Assembly: GCA_963930775.1 (NCBI GenBank)
Contig: OZ005698.1
Location: forward strand, 2,486,501-2,550,500
DNA: 64,000 nucleotides
Source: Cliona cf. orientalis
Lineage: Eukaryota > Porifera > Demospongiae > Clionaida > Clionaidae
Direction of reading: 5' to 3'
Shown here: positions 15,201 through 25,045 of the stretch, one piece after another
Numbering within the stretch: the stretch's first letter is position 1
How the letters are laid out: each line of letters opens with the position of its first letter
Notes under the pieces: model-generated
What the model saw: the letters and a program-made list of their open reading frames with translations, nothing else
What the model was told of the DNA's origin: nothing
The model's database searches: none
Position numbers and translations under genes: made by a program

Positions 15201-16919
15201 AAATGTACATGTAGTTGGAGCAAAACAATGTATGTATATGTGGTGACCATGATCAGCTTGCTAGATTATAATTTCATTATCAATACACGTTGTTTTACAG
15301 TGGTCAGTGTGAGAAACACTTCCCTAGTGGAACTAAGGAGATCACATTTCCTGACCAGACGCTGAAATACGTCCACCCTAGTGGGGAGGAGGAGACCCAC
15401 TTCCCTGATGGGACACTGCAGAAGACTCTGCCACATGGGGACATGACACTGTTCTATGCCAACGGACAGAAGGAGATCTACACCAAGGAATTTAAGGTAT
15501 ATAAGCTATCAATTCAACTGTGCAATGTATATTAGTAGTGCACATGTATGTGTCCATGTACATGTATGCCAAATGGTATAATAATAAGAAAGGGATTTAC
15601 ATACATGTACATGTAGTATGATACATTTACATATTGTACATGTACCTACATGTACATTTAGTATGTGTTGTATACACCATGCAGGAGCACAATATTATAC
15701 TAATGCACTACGAAAGACTCTCTCAATTAGCTTTAGCCAATTAATTTTGTATGTAAGATATTTGCTTTATTCGCCACCTGCTGCATCCAGTTCAGTCATC
15801 ACATGCAGTACATAGCTGCTTACATACATCATTAGGATGTGAAAGGGCAGAGGTCATAGTGCATCACGGTGGTACTAAAGGAGTGAGTAGTTACCCCACG
15901 CACATGCGCAAGGGGTAAAGCAATCGGTTTGTCCGTCTGTTGTCATTGTCGTCGTCGTCAGCATGAAAATCGCCAGATCTCGCGTTCTAAGCATCTATGC
16001 ATGCTGTAAGCACAACCAATCGGTAGATATCGGTGAAAAACTGGTTTTTACGCACTTTGAATTGTTCAAAAAGGCTTACTAGTGCTACAAATCGTGCATT
16101 TTCTGTTCAGCATGCCTGTGGTTTATCGACCACACCCACTCTTTTGGCATAATAGTATGCTGATGTGACTGCGCATGCTCAAGCTCAATGTTGGAAAGGG
16201 TCGTCAAGTCATAGAACAGCTATATGTGCCACAAAGTGTTGCAATACTACGCTACAGTGGCTACAGAGTGCGCGGGGTATCTGCTCTATAGAGCTCTAGT
16301 TAGGGCATGGATTAGGTTATGTGCATCCTGTTTGAGCGTATGACCAAATCAGTTGGCTAAAATTGAGTCAGCAATTCTTTCATGACTCGAGCTGTTTTGC
16401 TATCTATAGACCACTACTGTGTATGCAGAATTTTTGCAAGGACAAAAGTTTTGCTGATTTTGCCACCTGCTTTCATTGGCGAAAATTTTATAATGCTAAT
16501 TTTTTGTCCTGTATTAAAGAGGATATGGTGACCTTTAGATAGAATATTAGACCGTATAACTGTAAATTTTTTGAGGGGTCCAATTAGCACAGTTTTGTGG
16601 ATAAGTACTAACCACGAGAATTATGACTACAAAATAAACACTATTATACAGTGTATAATGGGTGTGATCACATACGTCCATGAAAATTAAGCTGTAAACC
16701 TGAAGACTGATCTTCCGTGAGAATTGGACCCCACGAACATTCCCCGCTATTCAGTAGATTTCACTTGATATACCATTCCTGCAGCGTCGAGAGTATCCTG
16801 ATGGGACGGTGAAGACTGTGTACCCTGATGGCAGACAGGAGACTCGCTACGCCTCAGGGAGAGTGAGAGTTAAGGACAAGGAAGGAAAGACACTGTTTGA
16901 TAAGTTACCTGATGCTTAA
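3215..16919 (+). CDS. CENPJ: Centromere protein J / CPAP / SAS-4, complete
   Basis: Centriole assembly factor: binds tubulin and sets centriole microtubule growth, linked to STIL through its C-terminal domain. Fifteen coding exons keep frame to 1,289 aa (human CPAP is about 1,338): 3215-3721, 4012-4090, 4169-4212, 4305-4715, 4901-4987, 5282-6550, 6720-6823, 11010-11103, 11679-11840, 12100-12295, 12481-12851, 14639-14779, 14905-14978, 15301-15496, 16785-16919. Residues 26-70 are Gln-rich coiled coil; 180-210 include [11 protein letters not shown]; residues 230-243 read [14 protein letters not shown], the tubulin-binding region motif of the family, followed by a Lys/Ser-rich stretch; 775-985 form a long coiled coil; about 1115-1289 is the TCP10 C-terminal domain, a run of beta-strand repeats such as [13 protein letters not shown] and [13 protein letters not shown]. 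The exon 13 donor is GC (aa|gcaagt). A long intron 7 holds a nested minus-strand gene. Domain content makes the identity firm; exon borders are read by eye. Confidence 0.93.
7307..7500. repeat. Dispersed repeat, 5' end type 'ttaacccttgg..cgaaggg'
   Basis: Begins ttaacccttggcg, followed by a short palindrome, ggtaatca and a gtgtgtgtctgtt run. Related starts occur at 13237, 15884, 35680 and 59549. Its right border is not clear here; the other copies end in gagctctagtt. In CENPJ intron 7. Confidence 0.5.
7804..8388. mobile_element. TA-CCGTA MITE with 'aataagccccc' arms
   Basis: Ends are taccgtatcctcccgaaaat on the left and the complementary ttttcgagaggatacggta on the right; inside each arm is the string aataagccccc. 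About 585 bp with TA at both borders, in CENPJ intron 7. The open frames in it (for example 7719-8042) show no known transposase, so it is non-autonomous. Confidence 0.75.
8770..10073 (-). CDS. Secreted cysteine-rich protein nested in CENPJ intron 7
   Basis: Not a family I recognise. Two coding exons on the minus strand, 10073-9942 and 9171-8770 (in phase, GT-AG), give 177 aa. Residues 1-25, starting [13 protein letters not shown], form a signal peptide ending near VKAAP; the rest has ten or more cysteines, including the tail CGPNYCCCY, and reads as a small extracellular domain. A TATA box at 10320-10312 and a donor/acceptor pair (exon edge 10231; acceptor tttacag before 10088) suggest a non-coding first exon. 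The whole gene lies within CENPJ intron 7 on the opposite strand. A second copy sits at 22845-24064 in the duplicated CENPJ segment, about 80% alike by eye, with nine extra residues (SLIRSQRDT) here. Conservation of frame and cysteines between copies argues that it is a real gene. Role unknown. Confidence 0.75.
10312..10320 (-). promoter_or_regulatory. TATA box of nested secreted gene
   Basis: TATAAAAAG on the minus strand, about 240 bp before the ATG with a 5' UTR intron in between. The same element is kept in the second copy at 24302-24310. Confidence 0.55.
10345..10745. repeat. Dispersed repeat 'gattaaaagggg..cactgaaagt..ctaataag'
   Basis: Contains two loose copies of a unit with gattaaaaggggt, actgaaagtac, ctgaacccactctaata. 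Related sequence lies at 24355-24640, 37366-37740 and 57925-58960. It has no coding content. In CENPJ intron 7. Confidence 0.6.
11337..11633. mobile_element. TA-CCGTA MITE in CENPJ intron 8
   Basis: Left end ccgtaggattggtatgttat and right end ataacataccaatccta are complementary. Copy B at 25569 has the same intron without the element (gtgtatag|ta|acttgatattag), so the empty site is visible and the target is TA (left TA changed to CA). It arrived after the A/B duplication. Confidence 0.8.
13237..13990. mobile_element. Dispersed element 'ttaaccctcg ... gagctctagtt'
   Basis: Starts taaccctcggcgcatgcgcg with a short palindrome and cggtagttggtctgtgtg; ends ctatagagagctctagtt. It interrupts a repeat whose second copy (14188-14240) runs through without it, so both borders are approximately defined. 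Other copies: 15884-16305 and 35680-36388. No transposase was recognised. The hairpin close to a CTAG-T end is a little like a Helitron 3' end, but the 5' end does not fit; class unknown. Confidence 0.6.
14000..14465. repeat. ~200-bp direct repeat, two copies
   Basis: Units at 14000-14190 and 14235-14465 share gtagcctgtgcccgacta, atggctgcaaat, gcagtgatgct, cgtatgtagcagaagctac and tctttgtcctt. A single copy is in the matching intron of CENPJ copy D (53745-53940), so the repeat predates the A/D split and was doubled in A. Confidence 0.75.
15884..16305. mobile_element. Dispersed element in last CENPJ intron
   Basis: Starts gttaccccacgcacatgcgc and ggtaaagcaatcggtttgtc; ends ctctatagagctctagtt. 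In copy D (55185-55205) the flanks are joined without it, so it inserted after the A/D duplication. Same family as 13237 and 35680. Confidence 0.65.
16540..16770. repeat. Inverted repeat shared by CENPJ copies A and D
   Basis: Arms gtataactgtaaatttttt + gaggggtccaatt and gaattggaccccacg. A shorter form is present in copy D (55640-55745) at the same place before the last exon, so this element was in the intron before duplication. Confidence 0.6.
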
Positions 16920-17222
16920 TATCACTAATAGTATATAATTTCTAATTACATATGAAATCATTTAATTTTGATGGGAGAAAGTAGTCACCTTTTTCATTTA
17001 TGATCCGTGTTACTGTTACAGTAATACTGGTTTCAATTGTGTGGTTACGTTTACATGATTATAATATAATGAACATATGAAACCTAATTGAAAATTTTAA
17101 TTGTAAGTATTGACTGACAGCTACAATAATGTAGCATGCACTCATATAAGTACTGAAATCGATACTATATATTCAGTTTAATTCTGTAGTCATACAAATA
17201 CTACGTAGTCAAAGAAATAATA
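16920..17222. other. CENPJ 3' flank, AT-rich
   Basis: About 300 bp of AT-rich sequence after the CENPJ stop; presumably 3' UTR and spacer. No clear poly(A) signal was chosen. Much of it is repeated after copy D (55912-56060), showing that the duplication extended past the gene end. Confidence 0.5.
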
Positions 17223-17822
17223 TTATATAGACCTACATGTAGGTATTCGATCAGTAGATAATTTTTTTGTAATGTCGCTTAGAGTTAATAAATTAATACT
17301 AGTTACATTACTGAGCTGTCCGTAAACCAGCTGGAGAACCGATCCGCTCTTTTTGAACTTGTTCTGGCACGGCGACCAATATGCTCGGTGTTGACCCGCA
17401 TGGCCCTGGGCATATGAATTGGACCTCATAGTCCCTGCAGGTGTCTGGAGTGTTTTCATGATTCCAACATGCTCCTCCAGTCTGTACATTGCAGGTCATC
17501 GTCTGTCTGACGTCCTGATAATCCTGTCCTGTGCTTCTCTCTCTACACTTTATACCAATTAGATTGGGGCGTATCTGAAGTCATGAATTGTTTCACAGTC
17601 ACAGTATCCACTTCTGTATTTACCTGGGTTGTCTCTGTCAAGCCACTCAGTTTCACAGTAGCTAGTGCAGCTAATGCCAGTGGTGTCTTGAATGGTGCCA
17701 GCAGGACAGAGGAATCAAACTTGATAGTCTTGATCACAACTTCTATCACTTTGTTTAGTGTTCTGGAGAACAGAACTGTCATGAGCCAAACATGTCATGC
17801 ACAGTCTCTCCTGTACATGAAA
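17223..17822 (-). pseudogene. WxxW-domain protein gene remnant (exon 2 only)
   Basis: Minus-strand sequence matching exon 2 of the intact WxxW genes at 39.0 and 56.9 kb: TGGACWNHENTPDTCRDYEV, QFICPGPCGST, and on the far side CPAGTIQDT-like pieces. The short stretch that encodes FSPSQ in intact copies is missing near 17570, which breaks the frame, and the signal-peptide exon is absent. The right end passes from WxxW intron sequence straight into CENPJ exon 6 sequence near 17845, so this is a duplication breakpoint. A host-gene fragment, not a functional gene. Confidence 0.8.
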
Positions 17823-18749
17823 TGATGAAATTTCTGCATAAATTCGCTAAACTTTTCCCAGCTTCTAAAATGGACAAACGACCACAGGATCTTACAGCGG
17901 TCAGCTTCAAACCATCATCAAAGCCAGTTTATGCTCAGTCTCCACACGTGGTGGACAAGACTCCCTCCCCCACGTCCAGCGCTGGAGGGGACAGTGGGAA
18001 GGGATCGCTGGCCGCAGGATCTTCGGCTACTAGCGTCATGAATGAGGAGTTGCGGGGGAAGCTAAGTCAGCTGGAGACAGAGATAGAGAGGTTCAAGTCA
18101 GAGAATGCCGCCCTGGAAAGGCTGAGGAAGGAGAATGAAGAGGTGATCTACATGTATGTGTATAAGAATTGCATTAATTTTGTGCAATATAGAAAAGCTA
18201 CATCTGCCAGTATATGTACTTGTACCTAGAAATCTTGTTAACCCTAGTGTACATTCATTGTAATTGTCATGCATATATGTACATTTAATATATTAATTTA
18301 TGTTTGCAAATGTCATTGACAGGGTGTTGCTCATTTAAAGAAGATTGCGGAGTTCAAGAGACAGAAGGAGGAGATGACAAGATTTGAGGAATACCAGAAA
18401 GAGGAGATCAGAAAACTCAAGTAACTAATAATGTACTACTATTGGTTAATGAGAGGACATTTTCCCTTTCCTGTAACTAGTATTAAAATCTGTGATATGC
18501 CATCCTTAGCTCTGTAGTTCTCAAACCCCTCTCCCCCTGTCCAAAAATAAAATACCTGGGATCGTAGCAGCCTCTCACGATTTAGTGCTCATTTTACCAC
18601 TGTATTCTGTGTATATGGTGTTAATTTTAAATATTTTGTGCCCACTGGAGTGGTTTTAAATATGACCATAGTCCTGGTAACGCCTGGTCAGGTGCTTGTT
18701 TTGGCTACATAAATGATTAATGGGGAGTGCCCTCTCCAAGGTAAGTGCC

Positions 18750-18775
18750 CCGGGGGGGGGGGGGGGGGGGGGGGT
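18750..18775. repeat. poly(G) run
   Basis: A homopolymer G tract of about 22 bases after gtgcccc. Similar tracts occur at 10887, 22210, 25150 and 50897. Lengths in assemblies are unreliable at such sites. Confidence 0.9.
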
Positions 18776-18988
18776 GGAGGAGCTAAAACTATTAGTTAAT
18801 CTTCTTATCAACTTTAAGAATATTGTGTACATGTACATTTAGTATACTGTATGTACCATTAATTTATGTTTGCAAATGTCAGGGTGTTGCTCATTTGAAG
18901 AAGGAGATTGCAGAATTCAAGAGACAAAAGGAAGAGGAGATGACTAGATTTGAGGAATACAAGAAAGAGGAGATCAGAAAACTCAAGT

Positions 18989-19270
18989 AAGGCCAGACCA
19001 ATTTAATTTGTTGTTGCTCAGATATTGTGAGGTAAAAATTGGAGCGAGCGATCGAAAATAAAAAGAAAAAAAAACAATTAATTGGGTGTGGTTATAGACC
19101 ACAATCTAATTAAGACAGACTAATGTGACTATCTAGGACCAGGAAATCAACAAAAACCACTCTACTGTACATAAGCTCCACCCAACTTAATTAAAAAAAT
19201 TTTTTTTTGTTTGCCCAAAAATTGGAGCGAGCGAATCCGTGCAACAACTTATTTAATTGGTCTGGCCTAA
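18989..19270. mobile_element. MITE inserted at an exon 7 splice donor (copy B)
   Basis: Ends ggccagaccaatttaat and attaattggtctggcc are inverted; inner arms both carry aaaattggagcgagcga. It lies exactly after the exon border: the left reads aactcaagtaa|ggcc and the right ggcc|taagtaact, so the sequence aagtaa is present on both sides. It re-creates a GTAAG donor next to the exon. About 280 bp, non-coding. Confidence 0.8.
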
Positions 19271-19429
19271 GTAACTATTGGCAATCGAGAGGACATTTTC
19301 CCTTTCCTGTAGATTAAAATCTGTGGCATGCCATCCTTAGTTCTGTAGTGCTCAATCCCCTCACCCCCTGCCCAAAATAAAATACCCGAGATGGGAGTGA
19401 CCTCCCATGATTCACCCCACACTATTCAA

Positions 19430-19885
19430 TGAATGTGGAAGAGTTGTCTCGAGCTCCTACCATGCTGTACCGCATGGCCGTTCGGTTGATTGGAGCGGGT
19501 GACAAAACTTGAAATTCAAGGTGTTCAATGAATTAGGAAGGAAATAAATTACTTAAATTTGCCATTCAGACAATTAGAATAATTAGAGCAAGTACGGTAA
19601 TAGATTTATTTGGGGCTACATACCACATCTTGGACAGCATCTAAGAGTGGAAGGTAACACGGACTTACACAGATGGCGATCATTTTGTGATTGCTCACAC
19701 TGGAGCTCTAGATCTGATGATGTTAAACTTATAGTTGGACATCGACTACTATTTCTTCGTCGCTAGTGTTTTTTTCACCGGATCCGTTCTATTTACACTC
19801 GAACAAGCCATTGGCTGTATTTATTTACTTTCTATTTAATGCCGAATTGGCCGTTTGGATAATTAGAGCGAGTACGGTATACCAC
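19430..19885. repeat. AT-rich repeat with inverted inner motif
   Basis: Contains two related blocks, ccattcagacaattagaa...gagcaagtacggtaat (19560-19600) and ccgtttggataattagagcg + agtacggtat (19848-19881). No gene was recognised between 19.3 and 20.3 kb apart from this. Confidence 0.45.
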
Positions 19886-20389
19886 TATATTATTCTGTCT
19901 ACATACATGTAGTATTAATTGTAAAAAAAAAAAAAATTGTGCCCACTGGAGTGGTTTCAATATGACCATATAATGTCGTGTAATGTCCAAGTACAAGGCT
20001 AGTACATACATGTATTATGGAGAGAGTGCCCTCTGGAAGGTAAACAATTGTGATTGTACATTGATTTCACCCATTAATTTGTACATAGTTTGGCATAATA
20101 TTATTGTACTTGACATTGTAACAGCTTCTCTCCCTGAATAGCACATACATGTACATGCACTATTTGACATGCAGTTCAGTATTTCCTATCAGTTTTACAT
20201 GCATCTTGCGTACATGTACATGTGCATGCCGTATACTCTGATTAATAAGCACACGCTGTAAATGGAATGACAGTATGTGCTTATAATTATGGCACATAAC
20301 CATGCATGCCCACAAACGTTTGGGCACGTGACGGATATGAGACCCGCTCACGCTAGCGCTAGCTAGCTAGCTAGCCGGCTCATTTCCAA

Positions 20390-20755
20390 TCTGGAAGTGC
20401 TTGCAAATATGTCCCTGAGAAGCTCTTGGTGAATGGAAATCTTATTTCTGATCAGGAAGCTTTGATGTCTATCTGGGCAAGCCATTTTGAAGCGCAAGGA
20501 AAGTCGCGAGTCTCTTCAAACTGCTGGCTCAAGGAGGTGGTCCTGAAAGTGCACGATATGGAATGTGCATCATATGAGGAAGGTGATGAAGTAGTTAAAG
20601 AAGTGGAACACGCTCTCTGAAGCGTTTAAAATCTAAATCCTGAACATTTGAAGTTTGCTGGCCCTGCGCGTGCTTTTGTGAATTGACTGTGTCAAGTCAT
20701 CAACCGTATCTGTGAGCTAGAGCAAATACCATCATGCTTCAAGCAGGGTATTGTC
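20390..20755 (+). mobile_element. LINE reverse-transcriptase fragment
   Basis: Open frame 20426-20617 and the following codons read like the start of a non-LTR reverse transcriptase: LISDQEALMSIWASHFEA, then after a stop LNPEHLKFAGPARAFVN and ICELEQIPSCFKQGIV, which fits the family pattern of D-LT-EHLKY-GG...ILE-IP--L--GIV. Only about 110 codons remain, with at least two in-frame stops. The right end abuts a CENPJ exon 6 tail, so it sits at a rearrangement border in copy B. Confidence 0.65.
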
Positions 20756-20929
20756 ATGAATGAGGAGTTGCGGAGGAAGCTATGTCAGCTGGAGACAGAG
20801 ATAGAGAGATTCAAGTCGGAGAATGCTGCCCTGGAAAGGCTGAGGAAGGAGAAAGAAGAGGTGAGCTATGTGTGTACGGGTTGCATTTGTGTATAGAAAT
20901 GCTACATCTACCGGTGTATATACCGTAGA

Positions 20930-21200
20930 ATCCCGCGATTTTTAGCTCAAGTTCCTGCAAAGGTAGTTTCGTCTCGTGTATAAGCCCCCCTCTGACTGTA
21001 AAAATTAGACCATAAGCCAAGTAAAAACAGTAGCTACAATTAACAAACTAGCTACCTGTGTCATATTGTTATGCCTTATTACAGCCAGAGAAAGTACAGA
21101 GATCGCATGCCCACATGGTATTCGGTGGTTGGTAATGGTCGTCTCACGGAAATGTTAGGATCTCGCGTATAAACCCCTCCCCGCTTTATCCCAATGCCAT
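20930..21200. mobile_element. CCGTA-type element, partial
   Basis: Left end taccgtagaatcccgcgatt, inner ataagcccccc, right part ggatctcgcgtataaacccc. The right terminus is not clear. It looks like another member of the CCGTA set, in CENPJ copy B. Confidence 0.45.
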
Positions 21201-22744
21201 GCACAAGGGGGAGGGGGTACTTGTACCTAGAAATCTTGTTAACCCTAGTGTACGTTTAAACGTATATATAATTATTATAATTGTCATACATGTGTGTACA
21301 TTTATACCGTATGTACCATTAATTATTTGTTTGCAAATGACAGGGTGTTGCTCATTTGAAGAATTAAGGAGATTGCGGAATTCAAGAGACAGAAGGAGGA
21401 GGAGGAGATGACTAGATTTGAGGAGTACAAGAAAGAGGAGATCAGAAAACTCAAGTAAGTAACCAATAATGTATTGGTTATGAAGAGGACATTGATTTTT
21501 CCCTTTCCTGTAGTATTAAAATTCTGTGGTATGCTGTCCTTAGATCCCTACTGTCATATGTGGTGTGCAAGTGCTCATGCAAAATCTGCATATCAAAGAG
21601 CACTTGCATCAAGGGACACAAATGTAGAGCTACACATAGCAATTGATGGTTAACCTCATCTGCAATAAACAACTGACTAGTGGTAGTAGAGTCACAAATT
21701 TAGTATAAGAAATAGCTTCTGTACTTCATGATTTGTGTCTAACAGCTACATGTAGCTAGCAGTGATTAAGATTGAGTTACTAATACGATCACAATTGTGC
21801 ACTGACTCCACCCACCAGTTAACACGGTTTGGCATAATAATATTGTTGTAACAGCTTCCCTCTTTGAATATTGTACTACTAAAAATTCAGCCCACCCTTT
21901 ACCGAGTGATTGATAATTTTCGACGAAGGTTATCAGGCGCATGTGCTATAAATGGGAATAGAATGTGCACGCAAATGGAATATTGAATAATATTAACCAC
22001 TAAAATTCTGCAAAGCTTAAGCAATATTGTTTTCTAGCCAAATAAATACAGTAACACATAATATGTGATATAATATAATATCAAGGGGTCTTAATCCACT
22101 CTTGATAATACATCTAGGAAGAAATCCCTGAGGTACATGTAAGGCCCACCCCTCTATAATAATAGTATCATTTACCAATAGTGGCCACTGCACTGGACTT
22201 AAGGGGAGGGGGGGGGGGGACAATATCAATGCAGAAAAGGTGGGAGGGCCTGAGGATTATTAAGCGAATCTGAAGCTACATGTAAGCTGGGACTTATTTC
22301 AATTAATTTCCCCTTTGAATATCGTACTTCTAAAAATTCAGCCCACCCTTTACTGAGTGATTGAAAATAGTCTCTATGTTTCGGCAAAGGTTATCAGGCA
22401 CATGTGCTATAAATGGGAATAGAATGTGCACGCAAATGGAATAGAATATTACTCTCTAAGAAGTCGGTAAAGCTCAAGCAATATTACTTTCTTGCCCAAT
22501 TTTTTAGAAGAAATATAGTAACACGTACATGTACATGCACTAGCTATTGGCATGCAGTGATATAGTGTAGAAAGTAATCAGATCCGTTTTGCAGTATTTC
22601 CAATCAGTTTCACATGCATAGTGATGATTATAGCCATGCATCTTATGTACATGTACATGTAGTTTTGAAACAAGCATAATGTGAGAATCTTCATATGGCA
22701 TACATGTAACTACTATTTCAAGTATGTATGTATTGTTCATTATT

Positions 22745-22835
22745 CTTAATCAGCAAAGCAGCAGAAATAATTAGGGCAACAAATTCTTTGTGTACAAGTT
22801 TGTTTAAAAGATTTCAGTCCCAGCCTTGTACCATT
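22745..22835 (-). pseudogene. Short duplicate of nested gene 3' end
   Basis: The sequence cagcagaaataattagggca and the following ttctttgtgtacaag resembles the Cys-rich tail of the nested secreted gene just to its right. A small tandem duplicate with no intact frame. Confidence 0.5.
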
Positions 22836-22844
22836 GTTCTTTAT

Positions 22845-24064
22845 TCAGTACCATATTGCATAGCAGCAGCAATAGTTAGGGCCACAGCGTTCTTCTGTAC
22901 AACTTGATGGTGCAGACTTTAGTCCTAGCCTGGCAGTGTTTTGCTGTCCATTTGTTGTAGTTGCTGGTCGATCGGTATAAACATGATAGGCTCCAATACA
23001 GCTCCAATTGTCATGGGCTGTTTGATTGTCTTGAACATGCAGCTGTGGGCTTTCACAAATAGATTTGCAGTTATCATTCTTTGTAGGCCATGGACTCGGA
23101 CATTGCCTTCCAACAGCATACACTCTTCCATATGCTAGGTTATTTTTAGTAGCGTGTGCTTGGCAAATTGATTGAGCTATAAGTTCTTCTGTGAAGTGGT
23201 GACCTGTGACATTTTCATCCTAAAAACAAGTATGCTTAATGTCACAATCATGGAATAATGTGGCTAGTACATATGATTATTTATTAACAGTACATGCTCA
23301 CGAACCATAGAGACGTAGTCTATGCATGCACAAACAGTCTCCTGCCTGTGCAAGATTGCCCATTAGTACTGTGGACATGCACAGATGGAAGTGACATGAA
23401 CTTTTGAACCTTTACCTATTATTGCCCCTGTGCAATGGCGACATTCTCGCTCTGCTCGAACATCGCTACCGGACTATTGATAGGTATGATAAAGAACAGA
23501 CCTTGACTCTCATACCAGTGCCTGCTCAGCAGGCCTCTTGAAATGTGTGGCATTTTCACTCTGATCGTTCGACGATGCGTCTCTAGCTCTAGCTATGGCC
23601 TGAGGCATTAAGGCCACTCTTTTTTGTGCACACAGCTCTACAGTTCTGATAAATCCTGAGCCTTGTAGTGCGGACTTTCTCTCCACCTGTGTGCATTGTA
23701 TTCATGCCCTTATGTAATGACACGCACTATATAAGACTGTCAGTTTCTCGATTGAGTATAAGGGGCTTATATTTTTGTACTTTGGCCTTGGCAACCCATA
23801 GTGCAATGCACCAGGCTTTTGATTTCCCACTAAGGCCTGAACTTTCATAGGCTGTTGTTGGTTGTAATGTTGGCACACCCCCTATTCTAATTCTTTTGCG
23901 AGACTATACATGTATATTATTTTAATTTAATAAAATACCTTTGAATTATTAATATCTGTGATGATCTTTTCTTTGTAAGAGCCATCTGATTCAGCGGGTG
24001 CGACCTTGACTGTCATGATCACAAAGAGACCTAGTATTGCAATGATGCTGCTAATACCCTTCAT
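22845..24064 (-). CDS. Secreted cysteine-rich protein, second nested copy
   Basis: Same structure as the gene at 8770-10073. Exons 24064-23939 and 23219-22845 (in phase) give 166 aa: signal peptide from [14 protein letters not shown], then [41 protein letters not shown] and the tail CGPNYCCCY. The first of the two Met codons in the other copy is not Met here, so the start is 24064. A TATA box is at 24310-24302. It lies between exon 7 and exon 8 of CENPJ copy B, on the opposite strand, so it was duplicated together with the host gene. The frame is fully open and the cysteines are kept while the surrounding exons are partly broken, suggesting selection. Function unknown. Confidence 0.75.
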
Positions 24065-24301
24065 TATCACTTGCAGAGCTGTAAATATACACATTTCGTG
24101 AAGGTGGTAACAAGTAATCTCATGCATTAGCGAAATAGTAAATAAACCCGCTCGAAAATTTCCCGCTATATATTGCCATTACAACTAATGCCGCCAAGAG
24201 TATAGATAAGTATCACTTATATTTAACTGTTGTGGTGATAATATTATAGACTCTATCGAAGATATTGCTCTCGGTGGGTAGCACAGATCAGAAGTTTTTG
24301 C

Positions 24302-24310
24302 CTTTTTATA
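24302..24310 (-). promoter_or_regulatory. TATA box of second nested gene
   Basis: TATAAAAAG on the minus strand, same position relative to the gene as in the first copy. Confidence 0.5.
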
Positions 24311-24680
24311 CATTCTGGCCAGTGTGTCCATGCCAAAGTGCAATGTCATTATCAATTAGATTAAAAGGTGTTACTGAAAGCACCATGTTGATATTTTTTA
24401 TTACAGTAGCTATCCTTCATACTTGTAGGTCGAAGTTTAATGGTCTGGGACTGATAAACCTTTTAATAAGACTGCATGAATCCAGGATGCCGTTTTGATT
24501 ATTGATTACCACAAGTCTGTGTAGCATGTGGCAGTGACCTTCCTGCACTATACAGTGCATTAGATTAAAGGGGTCACTGGAAGTACATAGGACTGAACCC
24601 ACTCTAATAAGCAAAGATGCATTGCTTTTGGGATTGGACTCAGGATTTTGGGGGCTAGCGTTTTCCTGTGTGTACATAGC

Positions 24681-25045
24681 TATAGTATTGTTACTGGCTC
24701 CAAGTGGTCTGCTGAATGCATTTGGGGCTGTGTACTCTTGTTCAGAGTAATCCCTCTTCAGGGCCATCCCTGATGAGCTGCCTACCATATAATATCTTAA
24801 TCCACTAGTATTGTTACTGGCTCCAAGTGGTCTGCTGAATGCATTTGGGGCTGTGTACTCTTATTCAGAGTAATCCTTCCATCCCTGATGAGCTGCCTAC
24901 CATATAATATCAAGGGGTCTTAATCCACTAGTATTGTTACTGGCTCCAAGTGGTCTGCTGAATGCATTTGGGGCTGTGTACTCTTATTCAGATTAATCCT
25001 TCCATCCCTGATGAGCTGCCTACCATATAATATCAAGGGGTCTTA
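24681..25045. repeat. ~122-bp tandem repeat, three units
   Basis: Three units with tattgttactggctccaag, tggtctgctgaatgcatttg and ccctgatgagctgcctacc. Copy A has a single unit at 10684-10760, so this is a local amplification after duplication. Confidence 0.85.
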
